64,000 nt of DNA from Diplosphaera chodatii (GCA_032358165.1 JAALGY010000037.1:521001-585000), one strand, 5' to 3'. Positions 10,806-23,429 are shown, counted from the first letter of the stretch. The notes: generated by a model from the sequence alone, not told the origin. Numbers and translations are program-made.

Positions 10806-13800
10806 TCAAGCCTGCTTATTGGTGCCCGCTGCCGCTGCACGCGCCTTGAGCGTCTCGGCACGTGCCCGCTTGGCGGATTTGGCCTTGACCACCGAGTTGT
10901 ACAGCTTGCGCTTCTTGCGCGTCATCATGATGTCCGCCATCGCCGCCTCCTCATCCTCAGCAGACTGGAGCGCGATGACCGCTGCTGCTGGCGCTGACGC
11001 TGGCGTTGCTGGCTCACCAACCTCCCCGTGTGCGGCCTGCAGCATGCAGGAGCAGCAGTTGAGCACACCCACGTAGGGAGAACAGGCTCAAGCAGTTCAC
11101 AGCACCCCTGCACACCGCGGGAGGACAGGACACACGGAAGATGTGACACACGGAAGATCTCTGCCAGCACCTGCAGCTCAGACCGCAGCTCAGCGTCATA
11201 CTGTGACTCGACGGCGGCTGCCGGTGTTGAAGGGTCGGCTGGCGCAGCTGCATCGCTGGCTGTCGCGTCTGCGGCTGCCACCTCCTCCAGAAACTGCTGG
11301 TCTGCTGGCACCGCCGCTCGCTCCCGCGCCGCCTTGGCAATGTCCTGCGTACATTGCAAACGCAGTTGACCGGAGGACAGGTTTGGGATGCCAGCATTGA
11401 CACTGCATAACAGAGTATGATGAGAGCAGATCTGCTGGGTGACCGTAGTCTTGGAGCGCATAGAATACAGCAGGCTGCTTGATGGGATACTGCTGCGCGT
11501 CTGGTATGGCAGCATGTAAGTTCAGCTAGCCGTAAGGCCATGCTGCTGTTAGGGTCGGTACCTGCAGGCGGCGCAGCTCCAGAGCGTAGTCAGGCACATG
11601 CTCCTCGTCATCCCCAGCCTCCACCTTGACAAAGGGCGACAGGTGCGGGGGCAGTGTCGCGCCTGGTGCATATTTTGCTGCATCTGCCAACACCTGCGGC
11701 AATGTCAGCACAGCTTGATGACTCTGTTCTGCATTGGAGCCATTGTTAGGAGATGTCCACCAGGGCACGCACACACGCATACACAACTGGCGTGATTTGG
11801 GACGAAGGGGCTGATGACGAATGCGCACTCTGAAGTTGGCACTGTCGAACACCCACTGAGGCTGCACATACTGCCGAGACAGAAAGCGATGCCCCTGTGT
11901 TGGCCGATCGATGACCTGCATGTGACATGCACCCTGAGTCGTATGGCATACTGTGTTTGATGTGGACCGCTTATGGGCTACAGCCACCAGCACGCTGTTT
12001 GCAGTGACACACCAACACAGTAGCTTCCACTTTTGCGCCATGGTGCTGGGAAGAGCTGGTTCAGCTGTTCTCGTTGTGGGTGATCAGCTGCCCACGGCTT
12101 GCCGTCGCCAACCAGGTTTGTTTCGGGACCGCATCGTCCAGATTTCCTGTTGTAGGCACCCGATAAACACACCATGCAGGAGGCACACCTGGTGCGTGAT
12201 GGACTCGTCGGCTTCGTCCAGCGGCGAGCCTTCCCCGGCCCAGGCCGCTGCGCCGCCAAACGAGCGGATGACCAGCAGCAGCGGCTCCCGTGGCACCTCG
12301 CGCCTGCACCGCATTGCATGCGTGTAAATTCCAAAGTTGAGACTGTGCAGGAGATGTAGTCGCTGTTGCACCATGACCCTCGGGCACGCATGCTGTTGCG
12401 GTTTGACATGCTTTGCTGAGTACTGTCCCACCCGAGGTAGAAGACGAGGCCCTGGAACAGCGTGGCGCACACTGCAGCCTCATCATCATGTGGTACGATC
12501 AGGGCGCCGCCTGCCGGCGTCGACGACACCTCGGCCGCTGCGCCCTGGGCCTGTGCGACTACAGCAGACTGCGGGTCTGTGTGCGCCCCGAGCCGGGCTG
12601 TGTCCCCATGCCGCTGGGTCAGCGCGGCTGCCTCGGCCCCCTCGGCATCTGATGCCTGTGCCACAGGCAGCACCTTGGAATGACCAGCTGCTGAAATTAC
12701 AACAGCATGGTCAGCAGGCCAGAACAAGACCGATGACGGATGCCGGTCACTGGCATGGATGCTGTGCTGATAGCACACCGTCCCGTGTCACCAACCTCTA
12801 GGCTGGTGGCTGCTGCATCTGCCTTTGCCATTGGCTCCTCTTCATCAGAGTCCTCTGCCCCAGAGTCGATGCTGAGCGGTGCCTCATCTGCGCTGTCATC
12901 CTCACTGTGAGGGTCTGTGGCTGCTGTCGCCGCCGGCGTTGCCGCCGGCGCTGCTGCTGTTGCTGGCTGTGCTGTGGCAACCGGCAGGGCCAGTGGGTGT
13001 GCTGTTGGCTGTGCCTGCGGCAATGCACATGAAGCTTGTGATGCAAGCTATGGTTGCATTTACCACGACGAGATGTGATCAACTGATATTACCCATTTTA
13101 CCTTTGCTGGGGTTTTACTGCCTGCAGTAGGCGGAGCGGCTGCTGCTGCCAAGTCGGTCATGAGTGCTGCGATGCCGGTGGCTGCTGCGTCCAGCTTGGA
13201 GTCGACCCGGGGAGGGTATGTTGCTCCCAGGCCTGCATGCGCAGCCAGACGGTAACCTCCAGGCTGCTGGCGGGCAGACCATCAGCGTTTGGATGACTGG
13301 CCTTGTGTGCACACACACACGCAGAAGTATATCTGCATGGAGGGAGAGGCGCACTGTGGTACAGTCTGAAGTGTACAAAGCGCAGCATGGTGGAGTAGAA
13401 TTCCAGGAACGTCAGCATGACGCGGTAGTCCACATCCGTTGGCAGAACCTGGCAATGGTGGCAACATAACAAATGGTGCTATGACGCACAACACACTTGC
13501 CAATCAAAACCAGCAACATCTGACCTGTATGCAATCATTGCGCTGATGCAGCACCGGCCCTGCTCACTCACCTGCGCCAGCTGGTGCGGCACCAGCCATG
13601 TGACCGTCTGCCCCATCACCTCAGCCTTCGACACGCGCACAAACCTCTCAGCAGCTGCTCCCGGTGATGTAATTTGCAATTGTGGCAGCAGGCCGGCTGC
13701 TGCTACCAAACTGCCCCATAGGAATGGCGGTGTACCTGGAAGTAAAAGCCCTTCACGGACACAAAGACCTTGCGCAGCGCATGCGCCCGAACCACATACG

Positions 13801-14869
13801 CCTGCCACTCCAGCGCCAGCTGCCTCGCAATTGCCACCTGCATGAAGGCTTCCAGATGCTGTCACAAGGAGCGTGCCAGCTTCAGTGTATACTTTGCTGA
13901 TGGCGCCCCAAGTGCCCGGCGCCAGCGGCTGCAAGGTTCATGCACGGTGTGCAGAACCTGGTGCGGCGGGATGCTGTGCGCGCCCTCCGCCGGCAGCACC
14001 GCAAACAGGTGCGTCAGCGTCAGAGGGTCGTCCAGATCCCGCAGCGCATCCATGAACGACGGATACCTGCACGCATCAGAATTGGATCAGTGGACTGAAA
14101 GCTCAAACAGCTCGGCGGTCCTGCCGGGCTGTTAAGGATTGACATTGCTTAGTGGAATGAGCACATTCAACAAGTGCGCCGCCTCTTGCAAGCCGCCAGG
14201 TCCTCACCGCTCCTTGATCAACCGGTCCAGTGTGTAAGTGGGCCTCCGCTCAGCCAGCTGCTGTGCCAGGTCTGCATTGCACTTGGCCTTTGCCTTCCGG
14301 ATCTTCTTTTCGTAAGCATGCTGCTGCCTGTGGCCGCCGAAGGAGAGCAGCTCAGGTGCCGAGTACAGATGCATAAACGCACTCAGCAGCCACACAGCAT
14401 GCACACTTTTGGCGGTGCAGCACTGCAGCATCAGCTGACCTGAGCTTGTGGATTAGCGGCTCGTGCGCCAGGAAAGCCAGGTCCTTGACATGATAGTACG
14501 TTTTGTTCTGTCCCTGCGTCTTCTTATTCGGCTCACGTGGGTGGATGCCCTTGAGGATACACAGCCGCCTGCAGAGGATGGGTTGCAGGTGGGTCGCCAG
14601 CTCAATGCTTGCAACCTCATCTGCCTGCATGAAGCTGTGTTCACACGGCAGCAAACGCATCCGATTAACTACCTGAACTCTCCCAGATGAAGCTGCAACT
14701 TCTTCAGCGCCTGGTTGCGTGTGACATAGCGCGCCGCATTCCCGGACGTCCCCTGCGCAATGCACAGAGCATGGGAAACTGCATGCGAAACGGAACGCGT
14801 GTGCATGCACGAACCACCAGCATGAGTACAGTTTTGTCAGCTCACCCGCTTGGTTTTCCTGCCAGCCAT
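10806..14869 (-). CDS. PES1: Pescadillo homologue, 60S ribosome biogenesis factor
   Basis: Nucleolar component of the PeBoW complex (Pescadillo-Bop1-WDR12; yeast Nop7) needed for 27S/32S pre-rRNA processing and 60S assembly. The start is ATG 14869 (MAGRKTKR), followed by the family N-domain: [50 protein letters not shown] and [20 protein letters not shown]. An acidic linker ([15 protein letters not shown]) lies near 12830-12920. The BRCT domain follows: [17 protein letters not shown] near 12290, then [13 protein letters not shown] near 11860 and [15 protein letters not shown] near 11640. The C-terminus near 10830-10930 is a Lys/Arg-rich tail ([15 protein letters not shown]), expected to be a nucleolar signal. 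The gene is broken by many introns. It diverges from the uS17 gene with 379 bp between starts. Confidence 0.95.
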
Positions 14870-15248
14870 CCCGGAACGGGCCAGTTGTACCGGATGCTGT
14901 GGTTCAAGGTGTAGCAAACAGTGCAGAACAGCGGCAAACAGACGTGTACTCTGCTGCGGGCTACATCAACCTCCAACACTGCAAATAGCTGTGGCCTGTG
15001 GGCGTCTCAATAGGCGCTGCAAGGCTTGGCCGCCAGGCCGGACTGGTCCGAGGTCCGCAGCTCGGCTGCTGGACGCTGCTGCTTCCGCCGCCCATACCTT
15101 GGCAACGACACCAGCAAAGCTAATCTGCATCAGCAGAGGACATCACAGCCCGTCCTGTCACCGCTTTGCATCTGCAAGCCTGCTTGTGGGGCGTGTGCCG
15201 GGTACAGAGGCGCTTCGTTGGGGCGCTGCTGCTGGGAAGACCGTCAGC
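14870..15248. promoter_or_regulatory. Divergent intergenic region, Pescadillo / uS17
   Basis: These 379 bp separate the start codons of two ribosome-related genes on opposite strands and presumably hold both promoters. I recognised no specific element. Confidence 0.45.
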
Positions 15249-16266
15249 ATGGCGTGCCTGGGCTCCGTGCAGAGCCTGCACATGCGCGACGCCATCGCGG
15301 GCGCCGCAGTCACGCACCGCAGCAGCGCACTTGGCAGGGTCCACCGGCCTGCTGTGCTGCAGGTCCAGGCAGTGCAGGCGCTTCAGGGCAAGGTGAGGCG
15401 CGGGCGCATGGTGCCGGGGCTGCTGTCCTGACACCTGTGCTGTTCTCTCGTCACCAAATGGCGTGGAGATCTGGTCCAACTCCGGAGAGATGCAATTGAC
15501 AACGCTTCGCATGACCACGCTTGCGGCATGCGGATGGCATGTGAAGAGCCGTGTGGCCATCCGTGACTGTGTGCTCCCTGCTGCTGTGAGACATTGTTGC
15601 GAGGACTCCCAGCATGCGGTCTGCTGTGTGACAGGTCGTGTCAGCGAAGAACGACAAGACCATCATTGTCAACTTCGACAGCTTCAAGGAGCACCCGCTG
15701 TACCGCAAGCGTGTGCGGAAGACCAGCCGCATCGTCGTGCACGACGAGGATGGCAAGGCGGGGCTGGGCGACTACGTGCGCATCGTGCCGTGCGCTCCCG
15801 TCAGCAAGACGAAGCGCTTCAGGCTAGACGCCATCGTGAAGAAGTTCGGTTTCATTGTCGATGAGGTGGGACGTCCACACACATTGTGCGCTGATGAAGT
15901 CAAACCCTGCAATGTTCCTGCACAAGACCATCGTCTGATAGCTTAAGCAACGCTGCCGTACTTATTTGACGTGAATGTATGGTTCTGCACAGGAGACTGG
16001 CGAGGTTGCGGACCTTGGTGAGTCTCTGGCACCAACTTCACATTTTGGCATGTGTCATGGGCTGCTCCTTGCTAGACCTTCTGCTGTTTGACCCACCATG
16101 ACAAGGCCTTCGCTGGTTGCTTGCTTATGCAACTTTGGTACTGCCCAATGACGAATGCCCTACATGTATGCCCGCAGGCAACTTTGAGGAGGTCCCAGAC
16201 AGCAGCGTGTCACAGTCACAGGAGCCCACCGAGGAGTTGGGCATCCCAGCAGAGCAGCTGTCATAG
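15249..16266 (+). CDS. Organellar ribosomal protein uS17 (probably mitochondrial)
   Basis: Primary 16S-type rRNA-binding protein of the small organellar ribosomal subunit. Four exons keep phase (15249-15392, 15635-15865, 15993-16017, 16178-16266) and code 162 residues. The first ~48 residues are rich in Arg/His/Ala and Gln and look like a targeting peptide. The uS17 OB fold follows: GKVVSAKNDKTIIVNFDSF, HPLYRKRVRKTSRIVVHDED and GDYVRIVPCAPVSKTKRFRL. The IVPCxPxSKTKRF form resembles mitochondrial more than plastid uS17 from memory, so mitochondrial is favoured but not proven. The last ~35 residues are an acidic Ser/Glu-rich tail (DSSVSQSQEPTEELG) not present in bacterial uS17. The start chosen is the ATG that opens the in-frame presequence. 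It converges with SART3, 256 bp away. Confidence 0.85.
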
Positions 16267-16522
16267 CTGCTGCATCAGAGGGGTTTGGTGGGGCTCAGAA
16301 CTTTTGGAAGAGCACCGTGCATCCCAGGTCAAGTCGCCTGTTGTCATGGCCTCGCTGAAGGGCTGGTCGAAGGCAGCCAGATGCCAACATACCGTATGGC
16401 GACAGAGAACGACATAGTGCCAGCATCTCTTTGCGGAGGAGATGTTGCATTTGGATGATGCCTCTTCGTAACAAATCAGACTTCAAAGTTGTTCCTCACA
16501 ATGACATACACAACGAGCTCAG

Positions 16523-19500
16523 TCATTGCTGCTCATCCTGTCCACCACCACCCTCTGCAGCAGCAGCAGGCGGCTTCTTCTTTGCCAGGAGCATCCTCCT
16601 GAACTCGTCGTTTGTGCGCACTGGGTTGTGCTCCTCGCTGCTGACCGCAACGGCACGCGGCTTGAACAAGCCCAGCCCCGGCTTGTTGCCCGCCTGTAGG
16701 TCCATCTTCTGGTGCTGGTGACCTGCCGCTGAGCCGCCCCAGCCGGCCCGCCCTGTGATGGTCACAAGACGACAGAGCCTATGTACATCTCTCTGCATCA
16801 GGCTGCAGGAGCGGCAGCACACCATGCTCGTTGCAAGAACATTTGCACACGGCTATCACCTGCGCCACCACCCAGCCCTGAGGGCCCCTGGGAGTCATTG
16901 CGTCCGCGGCCATGCCCTCCGTCGCGGCCGTGTGCCCCTCGGCCTTGGCCGCCTTCGCGGCCGCGTGGCCCCCGGCCATGTCCGCCGTCGCGGCCGTGCG
17001 GGGCCCCTCTGCCGGCAGCTCTGCCCGTGTCCGCGCTCCCCAGCACGGCCGCCGCCCCTGCCACCCCGCCCACGCCCCCTGTCGCCCTGGCAACACAAAC
17101 AGGCAGTGTCGCTGCATCAGGTTCTCACACCAGGTCGGGTGTCAGAAGCCAGCAGGTGCCCGGTGCATCGTGCGTGCCTGCCCCAAAGTCTGCACCTTGG
17201 GCGGCTGTGACTCGAGGATGCTGAGCGGCTGACCCCGGAGTTCGGTGCCTGACTTGGCCATGGCCGCCTTCAGTGCTTGTTCGTCCTCAAAGTCCACGAA
17301 GGCAAAGCCCTGTGGAAGCATCGTGTACATGCTCGGTGTGCGCGCCGGACCATGGGTCCAGGTCTATTCAAAGGCCCTGCTTGCCTGCAGCGGCCGGACA
17401 ACATGTTTTGGAAGGACATCGAACAGCACATTCACACTGCAAATCCGAGAGGCTCGTAGAGTGCAGAGACCTTGGAGGTGCCAGCGGGATGCCGAACGTG
17501 GCGCATTCCCTTGATGGCGCCGCACTCCGTGAACACATCCCGCAGCTCCTCGTCTGTGGTGTCGCGGTGGATGTTGCGCACGAAGGCGGTCGTCTGCGGC
17601 CCACTGCGTGGCGAGGCCGCCCCGCCATCCCGGGGCGAGGTTGGCTGTGCTGCTGCTGCTGTGGCTGTTGGGACAGCGTCTGGCGCTGCAGCGGCTGCAC
17701 CTGCCAACCTCGGAACTCAAGGATGATACTGCAGACGGGAAATTACGAAGCCCTGGAGGATGCAGTCAGAAGGGTGGCTCGCCATCTCCCACATGCCCCA
17801 CCTGGATCGGGTGCTGCCGGGTCTCCTTCCATTGGCACCGCATGGTCTGCAGCAGCGCCGTCAGCCGCTGCGGGGCCTGCTGCATCTGTCCGGGCCCTCT
17901 TGCCCTGTTGCACTTGCTGCTGGCCCTCCTGCTGCCTCCGCTTCTTTCCTGCTCCAGTCGCCGCCTGGTGGCTGTCCCCTGCCTTCTTGCCAACTGCACA
18001 TGAGCAACAACTGTCCACAATCAGCACTTGATGTGGAGCATCCAGGTTCAGCATCATCACCTGTATGCAAGCAGGGCCCTTGCATAGCAGCGCTTCACAG
18101 TCGCAGGCATGTCATGCAACAGGATCAAGGCCGCACAGTTGGGGTCCTTCTGCTGGCGAAGCTGCCGCATCTCCTCTCTGGTCAGCGCTGGCGCCTTCGC
18201 TACGGCCTCCTAAGTGCACCAATGCCACATGTGGAATCAAGTGCTGCATGCGAGTTGCCGTTTCATGAAAACTTTGCAGATGACAGAAATAGGGAGGTGA
18301 ACTCCGAAAGCTGCAAGGGTCTGTGGCAGACGCCTCAAGTACATGTTTTCTGAAGCCACCCTACCAGCGAGGATTGTGCAGGAGTGAACCACACCTTTGC
18401 ACGGGATGCGGTATTTGCATCTGCAGCAGCAGCAGCCGCCGCGGCAACCTCGTTCAGGATTGGCTCCACCTTGAGGCAAGCCTGCAAGTGGTCCTCAGCG
18501 CTGCGCAGGCAGACACAGCCATAGTATCAATATCGGATGTACACCAGGATCTGCCACCCCAGGGCACGCCTCCGCAATGCAACCATGCAGTACAATGCTG
18601 CATCAACAATAGGTACTGCTCTGCTAGCGACTGCCTCTCAGCGGACAGCCAGTGATGCGCTCGAGTTGAAGCATACGGACGATGCATATGAGTGGATTGA
18701 AACGAACTGGCATCTGCTCATGGGAGCACAACATATGTCCACACCTGCCCTCCTCACGCTCGAAACGCAGCCAGGCGTGGCACATTGCAGGCTGCGAGCC
18801 ATCTGGGAACTTTCGGGCATAGCAGCGCTTGTACAGCGTGCGCGCCTCCCGTACGTTGCGCAGCGCCCGCTCCATTGCAATGTACGCTGCCCATGCCTCC
18901 GAAGACCTGGAATATGGCAACGCAAATTCGGTGCTCTACATAATATGCACACGTGAAGGTTGGACAGGGATAGACGTCCGACATGCCTGTGCCTGCCCTG
19001 GTCAGCTCATGTCTTGCGAGTATGCTCACTTGCCAGCGGCTGTCTTCAGCACAGCCTCCCACACTGCACGCGCCGCAGCCACATCCTTTGCAAGGTGGGC
19101 CTCGCAGTCCGCCCAGTATGCTGGCAGCCGAAGCAATGGGTCCGAAACCTCACCAAAAGCCCCCTGCCACCAGTGGACAGCAGCTTTCAACAACCTTACA
19201 AAGGAGGTGCGGTTGCTGCTCTGCATAGACATGGAGATAAAGAGCCTGTCTGCCGTGTGCTTCACCTGCAGGGTCTGGGTGGCGGCTGCAAATGCCTCCC
19301 GTAGTTGAGGCAGCGCATCAGCCCCACGCCGCCTGATGGCGTCCACACGTGCCAGGATCACCTCCAGGTAGTCCTCCATGGTCTACGCATTTAGGGCCCT
19401 AGCTCAGCTCCTCGCTTGTGAAGCCAGTCAATTCCTTGCAGCCCCCGCCAACGGGCCAGACTACAACGTCCAGGATGTGTGCAGGGAGCAGGCTGCCTTC

Positions 19501-21471
19501 TTAGACATGTGCAGCCTGTGCTCGCCGATGCAGCTTCCTTCATGCGGCCCCAGAGGCTTGGAGTCTCGAGAGGAAGCACCTGCAGCCCCGAGCCAAGGGC
19601 GCGTGTGTAGATGGCAGCATGCTCGGCATCATCCGCCCCCCGGCGCTCCAGAGCATTGAGGTAGCGCCCCCAGATGGTGCCCACCCAGGGGCAGTTGCGT
19701 GCCGCGCGTGCATAGATTGGCGCCGCGGTTGTTGCACTGCACAAGCACTGTATGGTTTGGTGCCTCAGAAAATAGCAAGGGGCCAGCAAGGTTTGTGGGG
19801 GTTTGTCGCACCCATATGACCTTTGCACAGTTCGTAACTAGGGGCACTCCGCCCACATGCAGCAGGGCAGCATGGCACCTGTGCAGCTTTGCCTCGACAT
19901 AGCGGGCGTACTCTAACCACAGGTGCTGCGTAAGAGGAAACGCCGTGAGCGCCCGCTCGTAGATGATCTGCATCGACACAGTGCCCTGATGAGGGAGCAA
20001 TCAAGGAGAAGTGACATGGTGTGCGCAGTTCACAGCGGCGTTGAGGACGATGCACATCCCACTACAAAATTTGCTTCTTGATCTCCCCTACATGCATACC
20101 TGCACACGCGCTGGATCATCCGCTCCCTTCTCCAGCCTGATGTACGCTGCATACGCCGCAAGCAGCGTCTCGTCTGCTGGCTTCCCCGGCGCAACAGAAG
20201 CCTCGCTGGCCGCTCGCAGCGTCACAGCTGCTTTCGCCTTTTCGTGACCTTGCGTAACACTCTGTGGTACCTACAGACGCAGCCGATATTCTGCCGATGC
20301 AGACAGCACCTTGCAAACCATCACATTACAGGATATCACAATCTTGCAGCCCGACCAGGCAGGTGTTTGTGTGGCACCTCTGCGCCTGACTGCAGCTTGG
20401 CTTCCCAGGCCTGGTATGCGGCGAGGGTGGCGTCCCCATCTGCCAGGGGCACCTTCAGCTGCCGGTGGAACAGCGCCCGCACTTGCTGCTGCTGCTTCAC
20501 GTCGTCAGGGGCCTGGTCCAGCAATGACATCTCCCATTCCCTGCAGATGTCAGTGTGACAGCAAGTGCACAGGTGCACAGGCTTGCACTCGAGAGCACTT
20601 CAAGCAAACTAAGCTGCAAGGCAGACGGCCTGTTGACCAGCGAGGCAGACATTGCTGCATGATGAAAGACCACATGCAGAGGAGGCATCCACCCCATGTG
20701 CACCTGGCAACAGCCCATAGCTGGGAGCCTTGTGTCACGTGCAGGCCGCCAGCACTGAGCGCACGCTCATACAGCTGCCGGAAGCTGTCGTGCGACGCTG
20801 GACTGCCTGCTGCCAACGTGTCGTCTTGGTCCCGCACATACCTGACTCAAGCCACATGTCCCTCAGCTAGCTGCAGATACCTGTTCAGGTGCAACCTTGT
20901 AAGATGACAAATGCTGGAAGTGATACTTCACAGGCTGGCCACTGATCTCACTCGAGGTGTCTCCGCCACAGCGGCACAGACAGGTAGTCGCCGACCGACA
21001 TCTCGTGCAGCTGTGTCATCTCTGCTGCCGACGAGCCGGACATCTCGTCGTCCAGCCATTCCGTCCACAGCTGCTCGGTGAGCGGGAAGCGCTCCTGCAT
21101 CGCCCGCCGTGCGGCCTTCAGGCGCTCCTTCAACTTACCCTTCCGCAGCACCGCGATGTACTGCGACATCCCACAGGCGACACGACAAACCTTCAGCGAC
21201 CGGCACGTTATGATGGTTGTTTGCACTTTTCATTCTTGACGACATGCTGCAGCTGCGCATGCATGGGAAGCATTGCCACCTTGACATGGTTGTCGTAGCT
21301 ATATGGATCAGCCTTGAGGGCCTCCTCCAACGTCTGCATGGCAGCCATGTCCTGCTCGCTGAGCTCGAAAGCATCGGCATCGCTGCTGTCGGAGTCCGAG
21401 CCGCTGCCATCACTGTCATCATGAGGACCTGCGGCACCCACAGGGTCTGCATCCTCACTCGTGGGTGCCAT
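16523..21471 (-). CDS. SART3/Prp24-like U4/U6 snRNP assembly factor (HAT repeats plus RRM)
   Basis: SART3 (p110) binds U6 snRNA and helps reanneal U4/U6 after splicing. The start at 21471 opens an acidic N-terminus (DDSDGSGSDSDSSDADAFE). HAT helical repeats follow, for example RFPLTEQLWTEWLDDEMSG near 21060 and NCPWVGTIWGRYLNALERRG near 19660. A Lys/Arg-rich nuclear-signal-like stretch (GAGKKRRQQEG) lies near 17930. One RRM follows: TAFVRNIHRDTTDEELRDVF near 17560 and GFAFVDFEDEQALKAAM near 17270. A Gly/Arg-rich stretch lies at about 16890-17100. The C-terminus reads NDEFRRMLLAKKK, matching the family's C-terminal NADFAKLFL-type motif. Human SART3 has two RRMs and I find only one here. The splicing of the Gly/Arg part is not resolved: two frames are both Gly/Arg-rich and one of them runs into a stop. 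It converges with uS17 and diverges from fibrillarin. Confidence 0.85.
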
Positions 21472-22068
21472 TGAACGCAGATAAAGTGCTCAGATGCTCG
21501 TCGTTGATTTGAACGCTTGTCAAGGGTTGTCTTCAAGTGATGATCTGGCGCTGTTCGACAAGAAACTCTTGCAGAGTTGCAGGAACTCGATGACAACGCT
21601 CAATTTTGCACGCCACGGAAGTGGTGATGTTTGCTGCGTGTAGCATATACTGATGTGCGAAGAGGTCAACTACATGATACGCCTTGCACATCGAGCTGCA
21701 CTTGGGACCGAGCTAATACTACTAGCTGCCCGGGGTACTTGCTCTAGTGCTACAAGGCCGCCGGGGGAAGGCATGCTCGCTTAGAGTGCATTCGACAAAA
21801 TCTCTGGCAAAACACTTGCGAGTGTCGAAAGCCTGAGTCAGCAGCGTAAGCTTTTCCTATAACCCACAGGAAGAGTAGGACTGACCCGCCCCACATCCGT
21901 GTGCAGCTCAACGGAGGTCGTTCAGAACGCTGTTGACAGAGCATCGCGCATCGTTGCCTGCAGCAAAAGTTTGCACGCATCACGTACGAGCGCCGCCCGC
22001 CCGTTGAGCGGGGGGCGTGGCGGCTGTTGTGAAGGCAGCGACGCAGCTTGTTCCTGCAGCATAGCCTG
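21472..22068. promoter_or_regulatory. Divergent intergenic region, SART3 / fibrillarin
   Basis: These 597 bp lie between the start codons of two RNP-biogenesis genes. They should contain both promoters and 5' UTRs. No coding motif or known small RNA was recognised. Confidence 0.45.
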
Positions 22069-23121
22069 ATGTCGGGCAGAGGCTTCGGCGGCGGCCGCGG
22101 CGGCGGCGGACGTGGAGGCGGCCGATCTTTTGGTGGCGGAGGGCGTGGGGGCGGCGGCAGGTCATTTGGTGGCCGAGGTAGGTGTGCTTGACACATGCAT
22201 GCGGAAGCGCATCGCGGCAGGACTGCGCACTGACATGTGAAACAGTGCCTGACAAGGTGGCTCACGAGGTCCCTCATGCATTGCACAGGTGGCCGTGATG
22301 GCGGCAGGGGCGGTGGTCGTGGTGGGGGTCGCGGTGGTGGGCGCGGCGGCCGGGGCGGCCGCGGTGGCGTGCAGAAGGGCGGCCGCGGCATGAAGGGCGG
22401 CGCAAAGGTCGCTATCGAGGCCCACAGGCACGAGGGCATCTTCATCGCACGCGGCAAGGAGGACGCGCTGGTGACAAAGAACATGGTGGTGGGCGAAAGT
22501 GTGTATGGCGAGAAGCGCATCAGCGTAGAGGTGGGCGAGGGCGAGAAGGTGGAGTACCGGGTGTGGAACCCCTTCCGCTCCAAGCTGGCCGCCTCCGTGC
22601 TGGCGGGCGTGGACAACGTGCACATCAAGCCTGGAGCCAAGGTGCTGTACCTTGGCGCAGCATCTGGCACCAGTGTGTCACATGTGTCAGATATAGTGGG
22701 ACCAACCGGCACAGTCTACGCTGTCGAGTTTTCACACCGCAGTGGCCGTGACCTCGTGAACATGGCCAAGAAGCGGCCGAACATCGTGCCGATCATCGAG
22801 GATGCCCGCCACCCACAGAAGTACCGCATGCTGGTGCCGATGGTGGACGTCATCTTCGCAGATGTTGCACAGCCGGATCAGGCCCGTATTGTGGGCCTCA
22901 ATGGCCAGTACTTCCTGAAGAATGGTGGCAACTTTGTGATCTCAATCAAGGCATCGTGCATTGACTCGACCGCGGTGCCTGAGGCGGTGTTTGCACGCGA
23001 GGTCAAGAAGCTGCAGGAGATGCAGATGAAGCCAAAGGAGCAGGTCACACTGGAGCCGTATGAGCGGGACCATGCCATGGTTGTGGGTGTGTTCCGGCCG
23101 CCACCCAAGGTGAAGGCGTGA
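22069..23121 (+). CDS. FBL: Fibrillarin, rRNA 2'-O-methyltransferase
   Basis: Catalytic subunit of box C/D snoRNPs; methylates rRNA 2'-OH groups using SAM and guide RNAs in the nucleolus. There are two exons (22069-22177 and 22289-23121), 313 residues, close to the usual 300-325. The Gly/Arg-rich domain starts [14 protein letters not shown] and continues into exon 2 (GGRGGGRGG, ending near [13 protein letters not shown]). The catalytic domain follows with [23 protein letters not shown]-binding motif [11 protein letters not shown] (about residue 153), [22 protein letters not shown] and [12 protein letters not shown]. It ends [19 protein letters not shown]. The start ATG directly opens the Gly/Arg domain. 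There is one short intron of 111 nt. Confidence 0.98.
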
Positions 23122-23429
23122 AGATGAGTACCATGTCCAGCAGCACGCAAGTGGCGCAGAGCAATGACGGGCTGCTGTCAGGTTCATATAGTGTGGCGTC
23201 ACTCATTGGTCTACAATCCTGCTAACAAAAGCGAGTCCGGTTGTGCTTGCAACCACAAGAAGGATCATAAGATGCCAGCAACGCATTGCCGCTCCCTGTC
23301 ACAAGTTTTCTGCTCGTTTGGATAAACCAGTGGGCAAGTATGCCTACGATTGAAACCATCATCATCATCGATGCACCATACACAGTGGAGCAATCCACAG
23401 TCGTGGGATCCACCCAGCAGGGCGTCACA
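23122..23429. other. Convergent 3' intergenic region
   Basis: These 308 bp lie between the fibrillarin stop and the ELIP-like stop. Expected to hold the two 3' UTRs. Nothing else seen. Confidence 0.5.

Noticed and set aside
15885..15942. Possible box C/D snoRNA in the uS17 intron (CTGATGA ... CTGA)
   Set aside because: The C box lacks the purine at its first position and the flanks do not form a terminal stem.
21750..22712. 320-codon minus-strand open frame with poly-Pro runs
   Set aside because: The proline runs are the antisense of fibrillarin's Gly/Arg codons, so this is a shadow frame.
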